NCBI GenBank assembly: GCA_944472135.2
Contig: OX235266.1
Location: 17,773,925 to 17,837,924 of the forward strand
Origin: Trichobilharzia regenti
Lineage: Eukaryota > Platyhelminthes > Trematoda > Strigeidida > Schistosomatidae
Direction of reading: 5' to 3'
Length of the DNA: 64,000 bases
Part shown: positions 1 through 9,651 of the stretch, piece by piece
Layout: every line of letters starts with the position of its first letter
Position numbering within the stretch: position 1 is the first letter of the stretch
Position numbers and translations under genes: made by a program
Notes under the pieces: model-generated
Seen by the model: only the letters and a program-made list of their open reading frames with translations
The model's database searches: none
What the model was told of the DNA's origin: nothing

Positions 1-455
1 TCAGTGAACATGAACTTGGCGTCAAAAACACGACATCCACTCCCTCACTCATATCGCTGCATACAGACAACCATGGACATCAATTCGACTGGGACATTGT
101 TCAAATAATAAACGGAGGAATCACAAAGGATGCTAAAGATATTTTAGAAGCCTTGTATTCCAGTAAATCGTCAATTAATATACACATTTAACTAGACAAA
201 ATTTACCAGTCGATAGGAAGGAAATTTTACACAAAGGTTCGTCAACGTTTAGGTCAAACAAACAATCAGTACCAATACATGTGTATCGTAGAGGGTGTGA
301 AAAGACACAAAAACAACCACTCACTTTTAAGACCACTCACCAGGAGAGATGACTAATAGTGAACTCTTGAATAAATATAGAAGCTAACCTCATCAAACTG
401 AAGTTTGCATTGAGGATGTTGCCTAGTGGTGGGGCAATGAAAGCTTTACAAATAA
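1..455 (+). mobile_element. PLE-1 fragment: GIY-YIG endonuclease C-terminus and 3' tail
   Basis: An open frame enters from the window edge (codon start at base 3) and runs 62 codons to a stop at 189-191. It includes SLISLHTDNHGHQFDWD, found almost unchanged at 49.8 kb (+) and, translated from the minus strand, at 24.0 kb. In the 49.7 kb copy it follows a GIY-YIG-type motif with EHKPAVK, so it is read as the endonuclease end of a Penelope-like retroelement. About 260 bp of non-coding tail follow, with a hammerhead-like core near 410-444. The 5' part lies outside the window. Assignment to PLE is inference from motif order; the repeat relationship is seen directly. Confidence 0.7.
410..444 (+). 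ncRNA. hammerhead-ribozyme-like core in PLE-1 tail
   Basis: TTGAGGA is followed by T, a six-pair stem (GTTGCC with GGCAAT) and then GAAAGC. This resembles the hammerhead order CUGANGA, stem II, GAAA, with C3 changed to U and one extra base before stem II. The same order occurs at 50139-50170 and, on the minus strand, at 23661-23692. PLEs are known to carry hammerhead motifs. Cleavage activity cannot be judged here because stems I and III are not clear. Confidence 0.4.
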
Positions 456-811
456 ACCATTCAGGTCAGAGAAAACACTTACCCAATACGCTTTATTCTT
501 CAATAACTCTCTAACACACGTCATTAATTCTATGTGAAATAGGAAGATTTGGAGTTAGTTCCGAGTAGAGAAAGTCGAGACTAAGTGAATAAATTATATG
601 AACCATTTGAAACATACAGCAAGTTGTTGAAATTTTACTAGGGAGGTATATACAGAAGGTTTACTTCCAGTATAAATTAGATACCTGAGAAAAGAACTTT
701 TAAAAGATTGAGTTCAGGGAACAAAGAATACTTGCATTTTTAACAGCTTCCTGTTCATCAGTAAAATATTGTTTTTGAATGACATTGGATCATTGATATC
801 AACATCTAATT
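456..811. other. no gene seen
   Basis: AT-rich sequence with no recognisable motif. The short minus-strand frame at 714-896 overlaps the start of the RTE fragment and is a shadow. Confidence 0.5.
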
Positions 812-1205
812 CAACTATATTGACCTTGAAAAAGCCTTCGACAAAGTCGACCATGAAGAAACAAAGAAGCTGCTTCAACACGATGCAGCAAATCAAACCT
901 TTATCAAACTTATTCAGTAGTTATGTGAAAATGGCGTGTGTAAAGTGAATCATAGTGACCAGTCATAACTCACTGAAGCCTATGAAATGAAGGCAGGAGC
1001 AAGACAAGGCGGCCTGCCTATTATAACCGATGATACTATCATTAACTGTGTTAGACTGTATTATGCAAAATACTCTGACTGGGCAGTAAGAAGACAGGAA
1101 TACTCTGGACCACCGACAGATAATAAGACCCTAGAAAATCTGAATTTCAAGGATGATTTATGCTTAATGTGACACAAACTCGAAGTAGGAAGAGAAACTC
1201 AGTAT
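812..1205 (+). mobile_element. RTE-like LINE reverse transcriptase fragment
   Basis: Translation gives IDLEKAFDKVDHEE, then KAGARQGGLPI, then LENLNFKDDLCLM. This is the order of RT motifs of RTE/SR2-type LINEs (DFEKAFD, GVRQGC, FADD), with stops in between. The catalytic FADD has become FKDD, and the stretch between the RQG and FADD motifs is shortened. It is dead. Its 3' side runs directly into PLE sequence. Confidence 0.7.
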
Positions 1206-2110
1206 ACTCTCTTTCCTCGAGCATCCGGAATATTTGATCTGAGACGTCAATCGACAAAGAATTGCAAACTCTCCGAAGGACCTTGGCAGAAAATGGATTC
1301 TCACCCAGATTCATAGACAAGAATCTAAAACTAAAGAAAACAACTAAAATGATCCAAGTCACCCTCGAAGAAGATGTTGATAGTGAATCTCGAAGTTGAA
1401 AGTGATACCGAAGCAGAACTTCTCCTTAAACGGTATTCGAAGTCTCCCAATAAAACATACTTCACCAAGCAAATGAAAGACAAGCTTTCGCATTGAGCCA
1501 CTTGAACATGCATATACCAGTTCACTTGCTCATGTGGAGCTGAATACGTTGGCCGTACATTACATACGTCCGCTTGTAAAACACGCTCATGAACACTATG
1601 CAGTCTGTCTGGCTAACAAAAAGAGAACGCAAAAGGGTGTACAGTTCGATAACAGAACATTTGATGAATTCTGGACATTCAGCTCTATTTGAAAAGTCCT
1701 TCAAAGCCATATATATAAGATCCGATCCAAACAACCAAAGGGAGTGAAATCAAGACATCTAGGAATAGCTGAGGCACTGGCGATCCAAAAACTCAAGCCT
1801 ACTCTCTACGTCCAACCGTTGTCCCTAACATCGGTCACACCAATAATGATTACCCAATTACCTTTCTTGTCCAACCTTCCCATTTATTTCTTTTATTTTG
1901 CCATTTAAAATCCCTATCTGCATTATTAGATTTGGTTACTATTTTTTATTTTTATATGTCCGAACCTCCTACCTATTTTGTTAATATTACGTCCTCAATC
2001 CGTAATTATGCAAATTGCCGAGTTTTCCAATAATTCGTTAATTATGTTTGATAGATATATGACTGTAAATAAAGTAAGAACAGCAGTTTTTGCAGAATAA
2101 AAAGAAAAAT
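1206..2110 (+). mobile_element. PLE-2 fragment: linker, GIY-YIG domain and 3' UTR
   Basis: Frames with several stops encode LQTLRRTLAENGFSPRFI, then CIYQFTCSCGAEYVGRT (the cysteine-rich GIY-YIG start of PLE endonucleases), and finally GIAEALAIQKLKPTLYVQP near 1765-1815. The same C-terminus appears at 27.9 kb. An AT-rich 3' UTR follows to about 2110. Frameshifts lie around 1400-1600. Confidence is good for PLE and low for exact ends. Confidence 0.7.
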
Positions 2111-2114
2111 AAGA

Positions 2115-2765
2115 CAGATGAAGTCGACAAAAAGCATCACAGACGTATTGATAGATCTTCTAAAGAAGAAGTTGGTTGACACCTATCCTTACAATGATTT
2201 AAAACCTCGAGGGTCTAGTTCACCTCGAACATATATGACCTTCCAAAGACACACATTAACAAGTGCCCCTCCCCCCCCCTGAGACCTGTACTTTCCATGA
2301 TCAACTCGCCTCAGCATAAGGTTATTCGTTAACTTGCAGAGAAATTGGAACCCACTCATCAAAGGCTGGTTTTATACACCATGAAAGATTCATTTCATTT
2401 TTCTGAAGGTGTGCTGAACCACACGAACATTTCAAATAAGTTCATGGCGTCATTAAATGTTCACAAGGATCCCAGTGAATGAAACTATCGAGATCATCTG
2501 TCAGCACTCTGATCTTTTCCCACTCTCAGTGTCTGAACTCAAACGCCTACTACTAATGTGTACCATGGATATGTAATTTTAGTTTGACAACACTCTTTAC
2601 CGCTAAATAGATAGTGTTTCAGCAGACGTCTGTTCATGTTCGACCTTGAGAAAACAAAGTTGAGGCGTGCAATCGATGAAAAAAAATTCTTATTGTTAAT
2701 GTGTCGATGATACATTTCTAGTATGCAACAATGAAAGTCATGTTTCCTATCTACTCATCTGATCA
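2115..2765 (+). mobile_element. PLE reverse transcriptase N-terminal fragment
   Basis: Translation shows LRPVLSMINSPQHK, KLEPTHQRLVLYTMKDSFHF, NISNKFMAS and SDLFPLSVSELKRLLLMCTM, then VDDTFLVCNN near 2700. These are the palm and fingers of a Penelope-type RT. Stops and frameshifts are frequent, and the GSPL motif before the VDD is destroyed. It follows directly after the 3' tail of another PLE copy, a head-to-tail order common in PLE arrays. Confidence 0.65.
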
Positions 2766-2785
2766 TGTAACGCCCAAAGTTTTCA

Positions 2786-3096
2786 TTATGTATGATTAAT
2801 GTTGTTTAGGATGAAGTGTTTATTATTAATATTATTACCATTGTACGCAAATACTAACTGATCGATTTTTGCATAAAAATGAACTCTGTGCAAGTATGTT
2901 AAAATTATTTCTGTAAGTATACTTACTAATGACTTTGGCCTGTAAGCAGCTGATGAGAAGCCAACGAAAACTACTGTTCTTCTTGCTTTATACCAATTCA
3001 TTAAGGGGAGTAAATGTTTGACTGTATAACCTTCTAAAGAAAAAGTTATCGAAAGCTTGAATATTCCTTGTTTCTCTAAACTCCATCTTTTCAAAT
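2786..3096. other. non-coding stretch between two PLE pieces
   Basis: No credible protein. A minus-strand frame of 102 codons has no recognisable motif. The stretch holds the hammerhead-like core at 2950-2969 and may be the 5' leader of the PLE that follows. Confidence 0.4.
2950..2969 (+). ncRNA. hammerhead-like core with exact CTGATGA and GAAA
   Basis: CTGATGA at 2950-2956 is followed after nine bases by GAAA at 2966-2969. TAAGCA upstream and TGCTTTA downstream could form part of stem I. The stem II position holds only a possible G-C pair, so this may be chance or a minimal variant. It sits about 130 bp upstream of the PLE-3 coding region. Confidence 0.3.
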
Positions 3097-3518
3097 AAGA
3101 ACGCTCACACCAAGACTATATGGCTCGCCTAAAGTGCACAAAGATGGTGTGCCGCTTTGACCAGTATTGGATATGTTAAATTCGCCTTACCAGCCTTTAG
3201 CCAAATGGTTAGTCGAACTCTTAGAGCCTCTTCATACCGAGTTGGTGAAACACAGTGTTGTAAAGGATACTTTTGGATTTGTGGAAAGGATAAAAGATTT
3301 AAATGTTGACAATAAATTCGTGATATCATTTGACGTATCTTCTTTATTCACTAATGTGTACCACATGTGGAAACAGTGGACTTTGTATGCAAAGAACTCA
3401 AAAGACGAAACATTGATGTTGACATTCTTAAATGTTTTATGAAAGAACTTCTCTTGAAATGTAAAATGAATGTCCACTTTTTTTATTTAATAAGGAACTA
3501 TATAGACAAATCGACGGT

Positions 3519-4001
3519 GTGTCAATGGGGTTACCACTAGGATCTATTCTAGCCGACATTTTCCTTGCGAAACTAGAAAAGGGGCCTTTGAAGGATGCAA
3601 TTAATGAACTCGAATTTTATTGTCGGTACATGGATGATACTTTTTTGATTGTGAAAAACGAGAAAGAAGCAAAGAGCATCCTATGTAAATGTAATGAGGT
3701 ACATCTTGCAATAAATTTTACCAGTGAGAAAGAAAAAGAGTCTAGTATTTCATTTTTAGACGTCTTTATGATCAGAAAAGAGGATAGCACAATAAGAAGA
3801 AGTGGTCATAGAAAACCTACATCAACGGGCCATTACACACATTTTCTCAGTTTTGTGCCTTTGCAATACAAACGCAATTTGATAAAGTGCCTGGTTCACA
3901 GAGCAGGAGCGATTTACTCAGATGCGTGTCTTGACGAGGAATTTAACAATATTAAACGGTTGCTAAGTGGAAATGGTTATCCTGAAAAGGTTATTGATTA
4001 G
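3519..4001 (+). CDS. PLE-3 reverse transcriptase core (160 codons, partial)
   Basis: The intact middle part of the Penelope-type RT. It contains MGLPLGSILADIF at residues 3-15 (usual GSPLSP), YCRYMDDTFLI at residues 34-44 with the catalytic aspartates of the YxDD box present, FLDV, and RKPTSTGHYTHFLSFVPL, the RKPT signature typical of Penelope RTs. The upstream RT part is in another frame (3167-3442), so the first ATG is not a true start. The product would copy element RNA at a nicked target, but this copy is broken. Confidence 0.75.
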   Translation: MSMGLPLGSILADIFLAKLEKGPLKDAINELEFYCRYMDDTFLIVKNEKEAKSILCKCNEVHLAINFTSEKEKESSISFLDVFMIRKEDSTIRRSGHRKPTSTGHYTHFLSFVPLQYKRNLIKCLVHRAGAIYSDACLDEEFNNIKRLLSGNGYPEKVID

Positions 4002-4004
4002 AAT

Positions 4005-4322
4005 ATGAATCTAAAATCAAGGCAACCCAAAGTACCAACAGTTCCTAAAAAGGCCTTCTTCTTAAAAATGCAGTACCTTGGAGACAACATCAGCGAGATA
4101 CTAGCACAGCGCCTTAAAAATGCAGTAAAAAGAGCATTCCCTGATGCTGAATTACGCTGTATCTTAAAACCACTCCTTTTCTGCTTTCGGGAATAAAAGG
4201 CAAACTGCCTAATTTCGTCTATTCATGTGTATCTACCAATTTAACTGCTCCTGTGGAGCCAGTTACATAGGCCGTACAATTAGGCGTGTTTCTCGTCAAA
4301 TTTCTGAACATCACCCTGTGTG
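4005..4322 (+). pseudogene. PLE-3 linker and GIY-YIG N-terminal part
   Basis: In frame after a single stop, LGDNISEILAQRLKNAVKRA resembles the linker seen at 31.95 kb and 8.2 kb. After a frame change comes FNCSCGASYIGRT with the cysteine pair and YIG motif of the PLE endonuclease, then ISEHHPVW. The remaining endonuclease lies beyond the SINE insertion. Confidence 0.65.
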
Positions 4323-4339
4323 GTAAAGCAAAGGATAAG

Positions 4340-4529
4340 CAAAGGACACAGTGGCACAGTGGTTAGGACTCTCGCCGACCATGCACATGGTCCGAAGTTC
4401 GATCCCCTGCCGACGCACACCTGATATCTATGGTCGGCCTGCGAAATTTGAATTACCGATATCCATGCTGAAAAAATTCGATACTTGTACCAAAAATACA
4501 ATGTGGAATCAAGCTGTAAATAAAAAAAA
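4340..4529 (+). mobile_element. SINE-A copy inserted in PLE-3
   Basis: The tRNA-like head has an A-box-like TGGCACAGTGGTTAGG and a B-box-like GTTCGATCCCC. The body reads CCTGATATCTATGG, and the tail is CATGCTGAAAAAATTCGATAC then GTGGAATCAAGCTGT with poly-A. It matches minus-strand copies at 18.0, 42.5 and 63.1 kb. The PLE reading frame resumes after it, which shows insertion. No clear target duplication was found. Confidence 0.8.
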
Positions 4530-4740
4530 TGCGTTCATAACGTTATTCTATCTCATCTTGTGGATACAAAAGACAGGATTGATGTTAACCATGCTATCAG
4601 GGTCATTTACCGCATACCAACAAAGCAAGTTCGACTGATAAATATTGCTGAGGCTGGCTGTTGGGATCCATATTACCAAGCCTAATTTGTGCATCCAAAA
4701 GAAGTTAGTTCAGACATTATTCTTATCTTGGCCATCGAAG

Positions 4741-5687
4741 TTTGAATGATCCTAAAATTGTTGTGATATTCTATATGCTATTATATCTTTATTATTATTA
4801 TAGTTTAAGCATCTCAAGTGAACTGTAATTCCAGTGACCTTATTTTAAAAATCGATATTATTTAAAAAATACCAATATTGTTACTGACTCCTTTCTAGAA
4901 CATTCTATGTATATAAACATACAGATATCTAATTGTAGAGCCAGAAGAGTAAATTATCGAAAGGTGAATATTCTTCTTTGAATGAATATTTTTGCTATAT
5001 TGAAATAAGAATTTGTAAAAAGCTATAAATACTTGAAATATTTCATTCGCCTTATCCCTTATTATTCATCAGTATACAAAACAACTTTGTACTGAATTTG
5101 ATATAACGTCGTCTTTCTTGAGATTCAATATTCAATATAAATATTTATTTGTTTAAATAGACTAATATGCATATAAATATATTCATACATATATGTCTGA
5201 CTTTGAATTTTGATCATTGTTCAATGATAATTCCGTTTCGCTTTCAACAAAAACAAGAAACACGCAAAAATGGCGGAAAGTTAAACGTGGAAAAAATGAA
5301 CAAATGAACGATGGTGAATGACTATTTCGTTTATAGTTTTTTATTCGAAAAAAATATTATTATTTGACATTTTTATTCTTCTGAATGGTTGGTTTTTTGT
5401 AAAATATTGTTTAAAATTATTAGACAAATAACAGTCAGTTGTCAGGTATATTTCATATAAATCTTTGAAATGTTTAACCGAATAAACATACTACTAAAAT
5501 AGCCTGTCGTTAGCGTACGTATGTGGAAGAAAATAATGACTGTACGGCATTTTTTTTAAGATTTGCTCATAACTCATTGACAGAATGGTTCAGTAAGATG
5601 ATCTGTCTATGGGAAGTCCACCTGGAGAGGGACAGTATTCAAATTATCACAGAGTTTTTCAAGTATTGCTTTTGAACAGAATTTTGT
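4741..5687. other. AT-rich stretch, probably PLE-3 3' UTR and unassigned DNA
   Basis: Very AT-rich, no coding potential. A weak hammerhead-like order (CAGAAGAG ... CGAAAG) near 4940-4966 could be the PLE-3 tail, but it is too degenerate to call. Confidence 0.35.
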
Positions 5688-5882
5688 TTGATTGGTTGGA
5701 GGATTTCATAAGGAGCTGACATAGGTTAGAGAACCATTGGAAAACAAACTGGGAGTACTGGACAGCCAGCTGTTTAGTCAGCCTAGTTTGGGGCTCTCCA
5801 CTAATACTCACCCACACTGCAGGGTTCAAACCCAGGACCTTCTGGTTTCTGCCTACTCTAAGTGGTTGTTCAAATGCCTTCA
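5688..5882 (-). mobile_element. SINE-B copy (hammerhead SINE)
   Basis: Read on the minus strand it has the tRNA-like part with GGTCCTGGGTTTGAACCC, a diverged hammerhead region ending in the dyad AGCTG, and the tail ending in GAAATCCTCCAACC. About 70-80 percent like the copies at 61-62 kb by eye. Confidence 0.65.
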
Positions 5883-6042
5883 ACCTTCATGTACAGACGT
5901 TCACACTAATTCATGAAATTATTATTAGATAACAATGTATCCCTTGAAATTCATTAGACGCTACAGAAGTGTCAAACAGAGGGCATTGTTGATCTAGTCA
6001 GCTGCAACAAAGGATGTTTATGTGATTCAAATGTGACCACGG

Positions 6043-6110
6043 ACTGATATCAGTTAGAGGACCATTGAAAACCATGGAGTGGTAATAAATACTCTCCACA
6101 AATGACACTG
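6043..6110 (-). mobile_element. SINE-B 3' fragment
   Basis: GGACTGATATCAGTTAGAGG and CCATTGAAAACCATGGAG match the minus-strand tail half of SINE-B. It faces the plus-strand copy that follows. Confidence 0.5.
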
Positions 6111-6164
6111 GCTGGTGCCAAGTGCTCTAAAATCACACTGTCGGTAGAGTTAGACATCGCGGGC

Positions 6165-6390
6165 GGGCTATTTAGTTGGGTCCCACTGGCTAAATGATCT
6201 ACAAACTTGACTTGTAACCAGAAGGTCTTGGTTTCGAAACCCATAATGTGAGTGCGTACTACTGGTGAAGAGTCCCAAGCTAGGACGAAATAGCTGACTG
6301 TCCAGTACTCCGTGCTGGTTTTTTCAATGGCTCTCTAACTGATATCAATCCATGAACAAACTTGAAACAAGTCACATCCTTACAAAACAA
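6165..6390 (+). mobile_element. SINE-B copy
   Basis: Contains TGTAACCAGAAGGTCTTGG (B-box side), GTGCGTACTACTGGTGAAGA, then GTCC CAAGCTA GGAC GAAA (stem II pair GTCC/GGAC intact) and the tail CTCTCTAACTGATATCAA. The hammerhead CTGATGA reads CTGGTGA here, so it is likely inactive. Confidence 0.7.
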
Positions 6391-6924
6391 ACTCTTGACG
6401 ATATCCATATATCTCTATTGTTCAAGGGTCATCAACAACGTCTCATCACCGAAGAAAGACTCATGCTGGCAATTAATACAACTTACTATACAGTTAAACT
6501 TATTTTCATAAAGAAAATGAGATTTATGCTGGCCTGTAAGAGAACCCGTATGATACTGTCTCATAGAGAGGGCTCATCGAGTTACAGAACACATTCAAGA
6601 ACAAAAGAAATGACCTGATTCAAATTAATCGTGCCTAACACTATCTGCTCCAAAGCACATCATAGAGACGGGTCAGAAGGTTAATTTGGACATTGTCTTT
6701 TGAACCCGTATATAAAACAGGTTCGGGTTCAGGCGTTAGCGGCAAAAAGGAATACTGTGAACCTGCTGTGGGAATCTAATTTTAGAATCAGGATTCACTC
6801 CTTTTTTTCTCGGTTCTTATCTGCAATTATCACCCGTAAATATTTTGACCTATATTTATAAAAATGCTGATCTTTTGTGTTCCGTTTCCTATTTGTATAA
6901 GTGTCTATGACAACTCCCTGCGTG
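6391..6924. other. no gene seen
   Basis: A plus-strand frame at 6352-6618 overlaps the SINE tail and shows no domain. The remainder is anonymous AT-rich sequence. Confidence 0.4.
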
Positions 6925-7010
6925 ATTAGAATTTTCTATGTGTGTACAGCTGAGGGTGGGTATTTCGTCTTACTCGAGACACTCGTCAGCAGGATTGCAC
7001 TGTTACTTCC
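6925..7010 (-). mobile_element. SINE remnant with exact hammerhead core (CTGACGA ... GAAA)
   Basis: On the minus strand CTGACGA (6989-6983) is followed by GT, a stem GTCT/AGAC with loop CGAGTA, and GAAA (6966-6963). This fits CUGANGA and GAAA exactly, with two extra bases before stem II, like the three-base insertion in SINE-B. The tRNA-like head is not visible. Confidence 0.45.
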
Positions 7011-7212
7011 TTACCACAAACCAAAACAGCATCATGCTAACCTTCAGGTCTCATCAAAACCTCCTTAGTAAGAGTCGATAGTGTCAACGTAGATCGGCCA
7101 TTTCGATCCGATATAGATCAAATCAGTCATACGGCAAAATAGTTCGAGGTTATGCCAATTAATTCACAATTCATACAGTTCGACGTGATGATTTCACCAC
7201 GGTAGTCACTCC

Positions 7213-7500
7213 AAACTTAAGATCAAATGGCTAGAAAGAATCAGCAACAAGAAACGCTGGGCACAGACTAGCGAAGGAAAACGGAGATTGACAGGGCAAA
7301 CGCTGAGTAGACCATCGAATGACATCTTGTGCAAGACCATTGCTCGAGTGGAACCCCTGTGAAAGACGACGAGTCGGGCGTGGATCCGAGAGTGGCATGG
7401 AAGAGATCATGCGGAAGGGGAGGTGAGATACTATGAGCAATCGTGGCAGAACTGTAGAAAATAGGAAAAAGTCGAGATGTAATGCATAAGATTTGTAGCT
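7213..7500 (+). mobile_element. RTE-like LINE 3' fragment
   Basis: DNA and broken frames match the C-terminal end of RTE ORFs: KIKWLERISNKKRW, later TIARVEPL and RRVGRGSESGMEEIMRKGR. The same stretch is recognisable at 33.1-33.3, 34.7 and 46.2 kb. Frameshifted and non-functional. Confidence 0.65.
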
Positions 7501-7548
7501 CAGGTGGATGTTACTGATTTAGTTGTGTTCTCTGAGCTGGTCGATTTC
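7501..7548 (-). mobile_element. PLE-1 3'-terminal fragment
   Basis: AGTTGTGTTCTCTGAGCTGG is shared with the outer end of the minus-strand PLE-1 copy at 23.63 kb, and its complement with 50.2 kb. Confidence 0.45.
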
Positions 7549-8084
7549 GATAAGAATGATCAATAGAGACGTAAATTAACAACCAGTCATGACAGTGGTC
7601 GTCAGTAGGGAGATACAATTACAACACCATTCATGGAGAATTTAAATGAGTTCGTTTTATACTTAAACCTGCTCTGAATATATGTTAACAAGAAAAGGAG
7701 CGACGAAAGCTTCGCGATTAAATCAACCAGCTCCATAGAGAACACAACTAATTCAAAGGGAAAATGTCCCATTCGGAACTCAAGGGGACACTGGTAAATA
7801 ATAATGCCACTTATATCAATCTGTGTCCTGCTTCCTAGCCAGATCATTGTAGTGTTCTTATCACCGGCTGGTTGTTTCGCTCGTCAGCAGAGTATCTGGT
7901 TTCACTTAGTGCACAGGGCCGAACCATCTGAAATCGACCAATTTCTGGCTAGCCACACGTGCGAACTGGTTAACTTGAGTGGCAAACAACTACTCGTCAC
8001 AAACTATTAGTAGTATATACTTTTATACAGTTATTCTTGATTTCTTAATGGCCGTTTATGGTAACACGTAGGCCAAATACATTT
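7549..8084. other. unassigned, with SINE-like pieces
   Basis: At 7866-7890 the minus strand reads CTGCTGACGAGCGAAACAAC, a hammerhead-like core that lacks stem II. GGCTAGCCACACGTGCG near 7950 resembles SINE-E pieces at 14.1 and 29.0 kb. No protein-coding signal. Confidence 0.3.
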
Positions 8085-9115
8085 TGATCTGAACCTTGTC
8101 CGTTTCCAAAGGAAACTTCAGTGAAAGAATCCAGACGGTGCCGAAGAAACTGCTATTTATGAGTGTTGAATTTAAAAGTGATACCGCAGCTGAGATCCTG
8201 AAGAATCGCTGCTTATGCAGATCACTTAGGAAAGTCTTCTTTATGGCTGAACTGCGTATCAATTTCTACAGCCGACAAATGATCAGTGAATATGTGAAGG
8301 ATAAATTGATGCCACTTTAGGCCATCTCAATGTGTATTTATAAATTCACTTTCTCGTGTAGAGCTAGTTATATTGGCCGCCCGCACAAAACTGGCGCACA
8401 CTTTCCAAACGCATCTCTGAACATTATCCGGCATGGTTAGCAAAGGGAAAATGCAAGACAATTACTAGCTCAATTCTCCAGCATTTGGTGAACTCAGGCC
8501 ACGTAGATCCACCAGAGTCGCCTTTCAACATCATCTACAAATTGAAGCCAAATGGGGTACCAAGGGCGTCAGGTTTCGGCGTTTGAGTATGGCGGAGGCG
8601 CTGGCAATTCATCAATACAACCTTGAACTCTGCATACAGAAAACGTTTGTCCAGTCTCTTATTCTCCCTTCGTCTTAACCTCTTCACTAGTTGTTCCCTG
8701 GAAAACATTTTGATTTTTCTTTTTTTAATTTTACTTTAGGTTTGCTTTCGCTTTGATAATTAATTCACTATTATCACTCTCATATGTTCCTTTTGTACGC
8801 TTTCTCACCCTCTTTACACATGTTAAATTGACACTCAACTACCACCTTTATTCTCACTCAAGAGCAATTTTAACCTTATCAAATTTCTATCTTTGTGCCA
8901 TTGTTGAGTACCACGTAATTTACAACTTTTAATCTTCACTTCTAAAGCCACTTCTGAGTAATTATGTCTATTATGTCATCCCCCACCTATTACTCAGTAA
9001 TAAACTACTATACATTTCTCGTAAGTATAAATATGACTGTACAGTCATCTTGTGAAGATGACTTCGTCGACAAAGAAAAGTTTCTTCGCTGAATTTGTCT
9101 TCTATTTTATTTTCT
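8085..9115 (+). mobile_element. PLE-4 fragment: linker, GIY-YIG domain, 3' UTR
   Basis: Shows TVPKKLLFMSVEFKSDTAAE (linker), FTFSCRASYIGR (GIY-YIG start), SILQHLVNSGH and FNIIYKLKPNGV, and the C-terminus MAEALAIHQYNLELCIQKTF, with the stop at 8676-8678. The 3' UTR continues to the TGAAGATGACTTCGTCG tail near 9050-9080. From about 8335 onward it is nearly identical to 38190-38970. A few frameshifts break the ORF. Confidence 0.75.
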
Positions 9116-9589
9116 TCAAAACTGTAGTTAAATAATCACCTCGAACTCTGTGTGTAAATCAAGAGCTGATTTACAAATCGCCAATTTGATTTTTCACTCC
9201 AACATAATCAATCAATAAGAAATACAAAGCTGACCTTATCATGAAAAAGAAAATTCTTCCAACATCTGGAAACTGTTAAATCAACTTTGTAACAAACAAA
9301 AAAGAAAAACAGCGAAAATTTCCAATGATTCTTATTCTGATATATATGCCTTAAATCGATATTCTTTCAAGGCAACTACCTAGTATGATTGTACTGTATA
9401 TCTATAGCCGTGCTTTTAATGAAAACGAGGTATTTACACGCCTGAAGTCCTTAATTGGATCATCATCATCATCATCATCATCATGGAGCCCAGATCCTGG
9501 TAGAGGCTTCAGCATTTCATCTAGAAAGTGTGCAGATATTCTGTGTCTTACTGTCCAGACAGATGTTTCATGCAACATTTCATAGGGAT
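9116..9589. other. unassigned stretch with an (ATC)n microsatellite
   Basis: No gene. The (ATC)n run at 9459-9484 creates artificial serine- or histidine-rich frames that should not be annotated. Confidence 0.5.
9459..9484. repeat. (ATC)n microsatellite
   Basis: About eight uninterrupted ATC units. Confidence 0.9.
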
Positions 9590-9610
9590 GCAGTAGCTAT
9601 AATAACGGCT

Positions 9611-9651
9611 GACGTTTCGCTATCTAATTCTGCTTCTAATAGCTTTATCAA
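9611..9651 (-). ncRNA. hammerhead-like motif at PLE-5 tail
   Basis: Minus strand: TTGATAA, one A, stem GCTAT paired with ATAGC (15-base loop), then GAAAC and GTC. Relative to CUGANGA the core has U3 and A8, which could still pair with each other as C3-G8 does. A similar but weaker version is at 26.65-26.69 kb. Confidence 0.4.

Larger units (their letters stand above)
3097..4740 (+). mobile_element. PLE-3: Penelope-like element, RT plus GIY-YIG, split by a SINE
   Basis: The longest plus-strand PLE here. In order: RLYGSPKVHKDGVPL (3105-3150), PVLDMLNSPYQPLAKWL, KDTFGFVERIKDLNVDNKF and FDVSSLFTNV (to about 3360), a frameshift, then ETVDFVCKELKRRNIDVDI. A second frameshift near 3484 leads into the 3519-4001 frame carrying the RT core. 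The linker is at 4005-4196, the GIY-YIG start FNCSCGASYIGRT at about 4230-4280, and EHHPVW to 4322. A SINE interrupts at 4340-4529. The PLE resumes with DTKDRIDVNHA and RVIYRIPTKQ and ends near 4740 with IQKKLVQTLF. A dead copy. Confidence 0.8.

Noticed and set aside
2786..3094. 102-codon minus-strand frame
   Set aside because: No motif, no codon bias signal and it lies between two PLE fragments; AT-rich chance frame.
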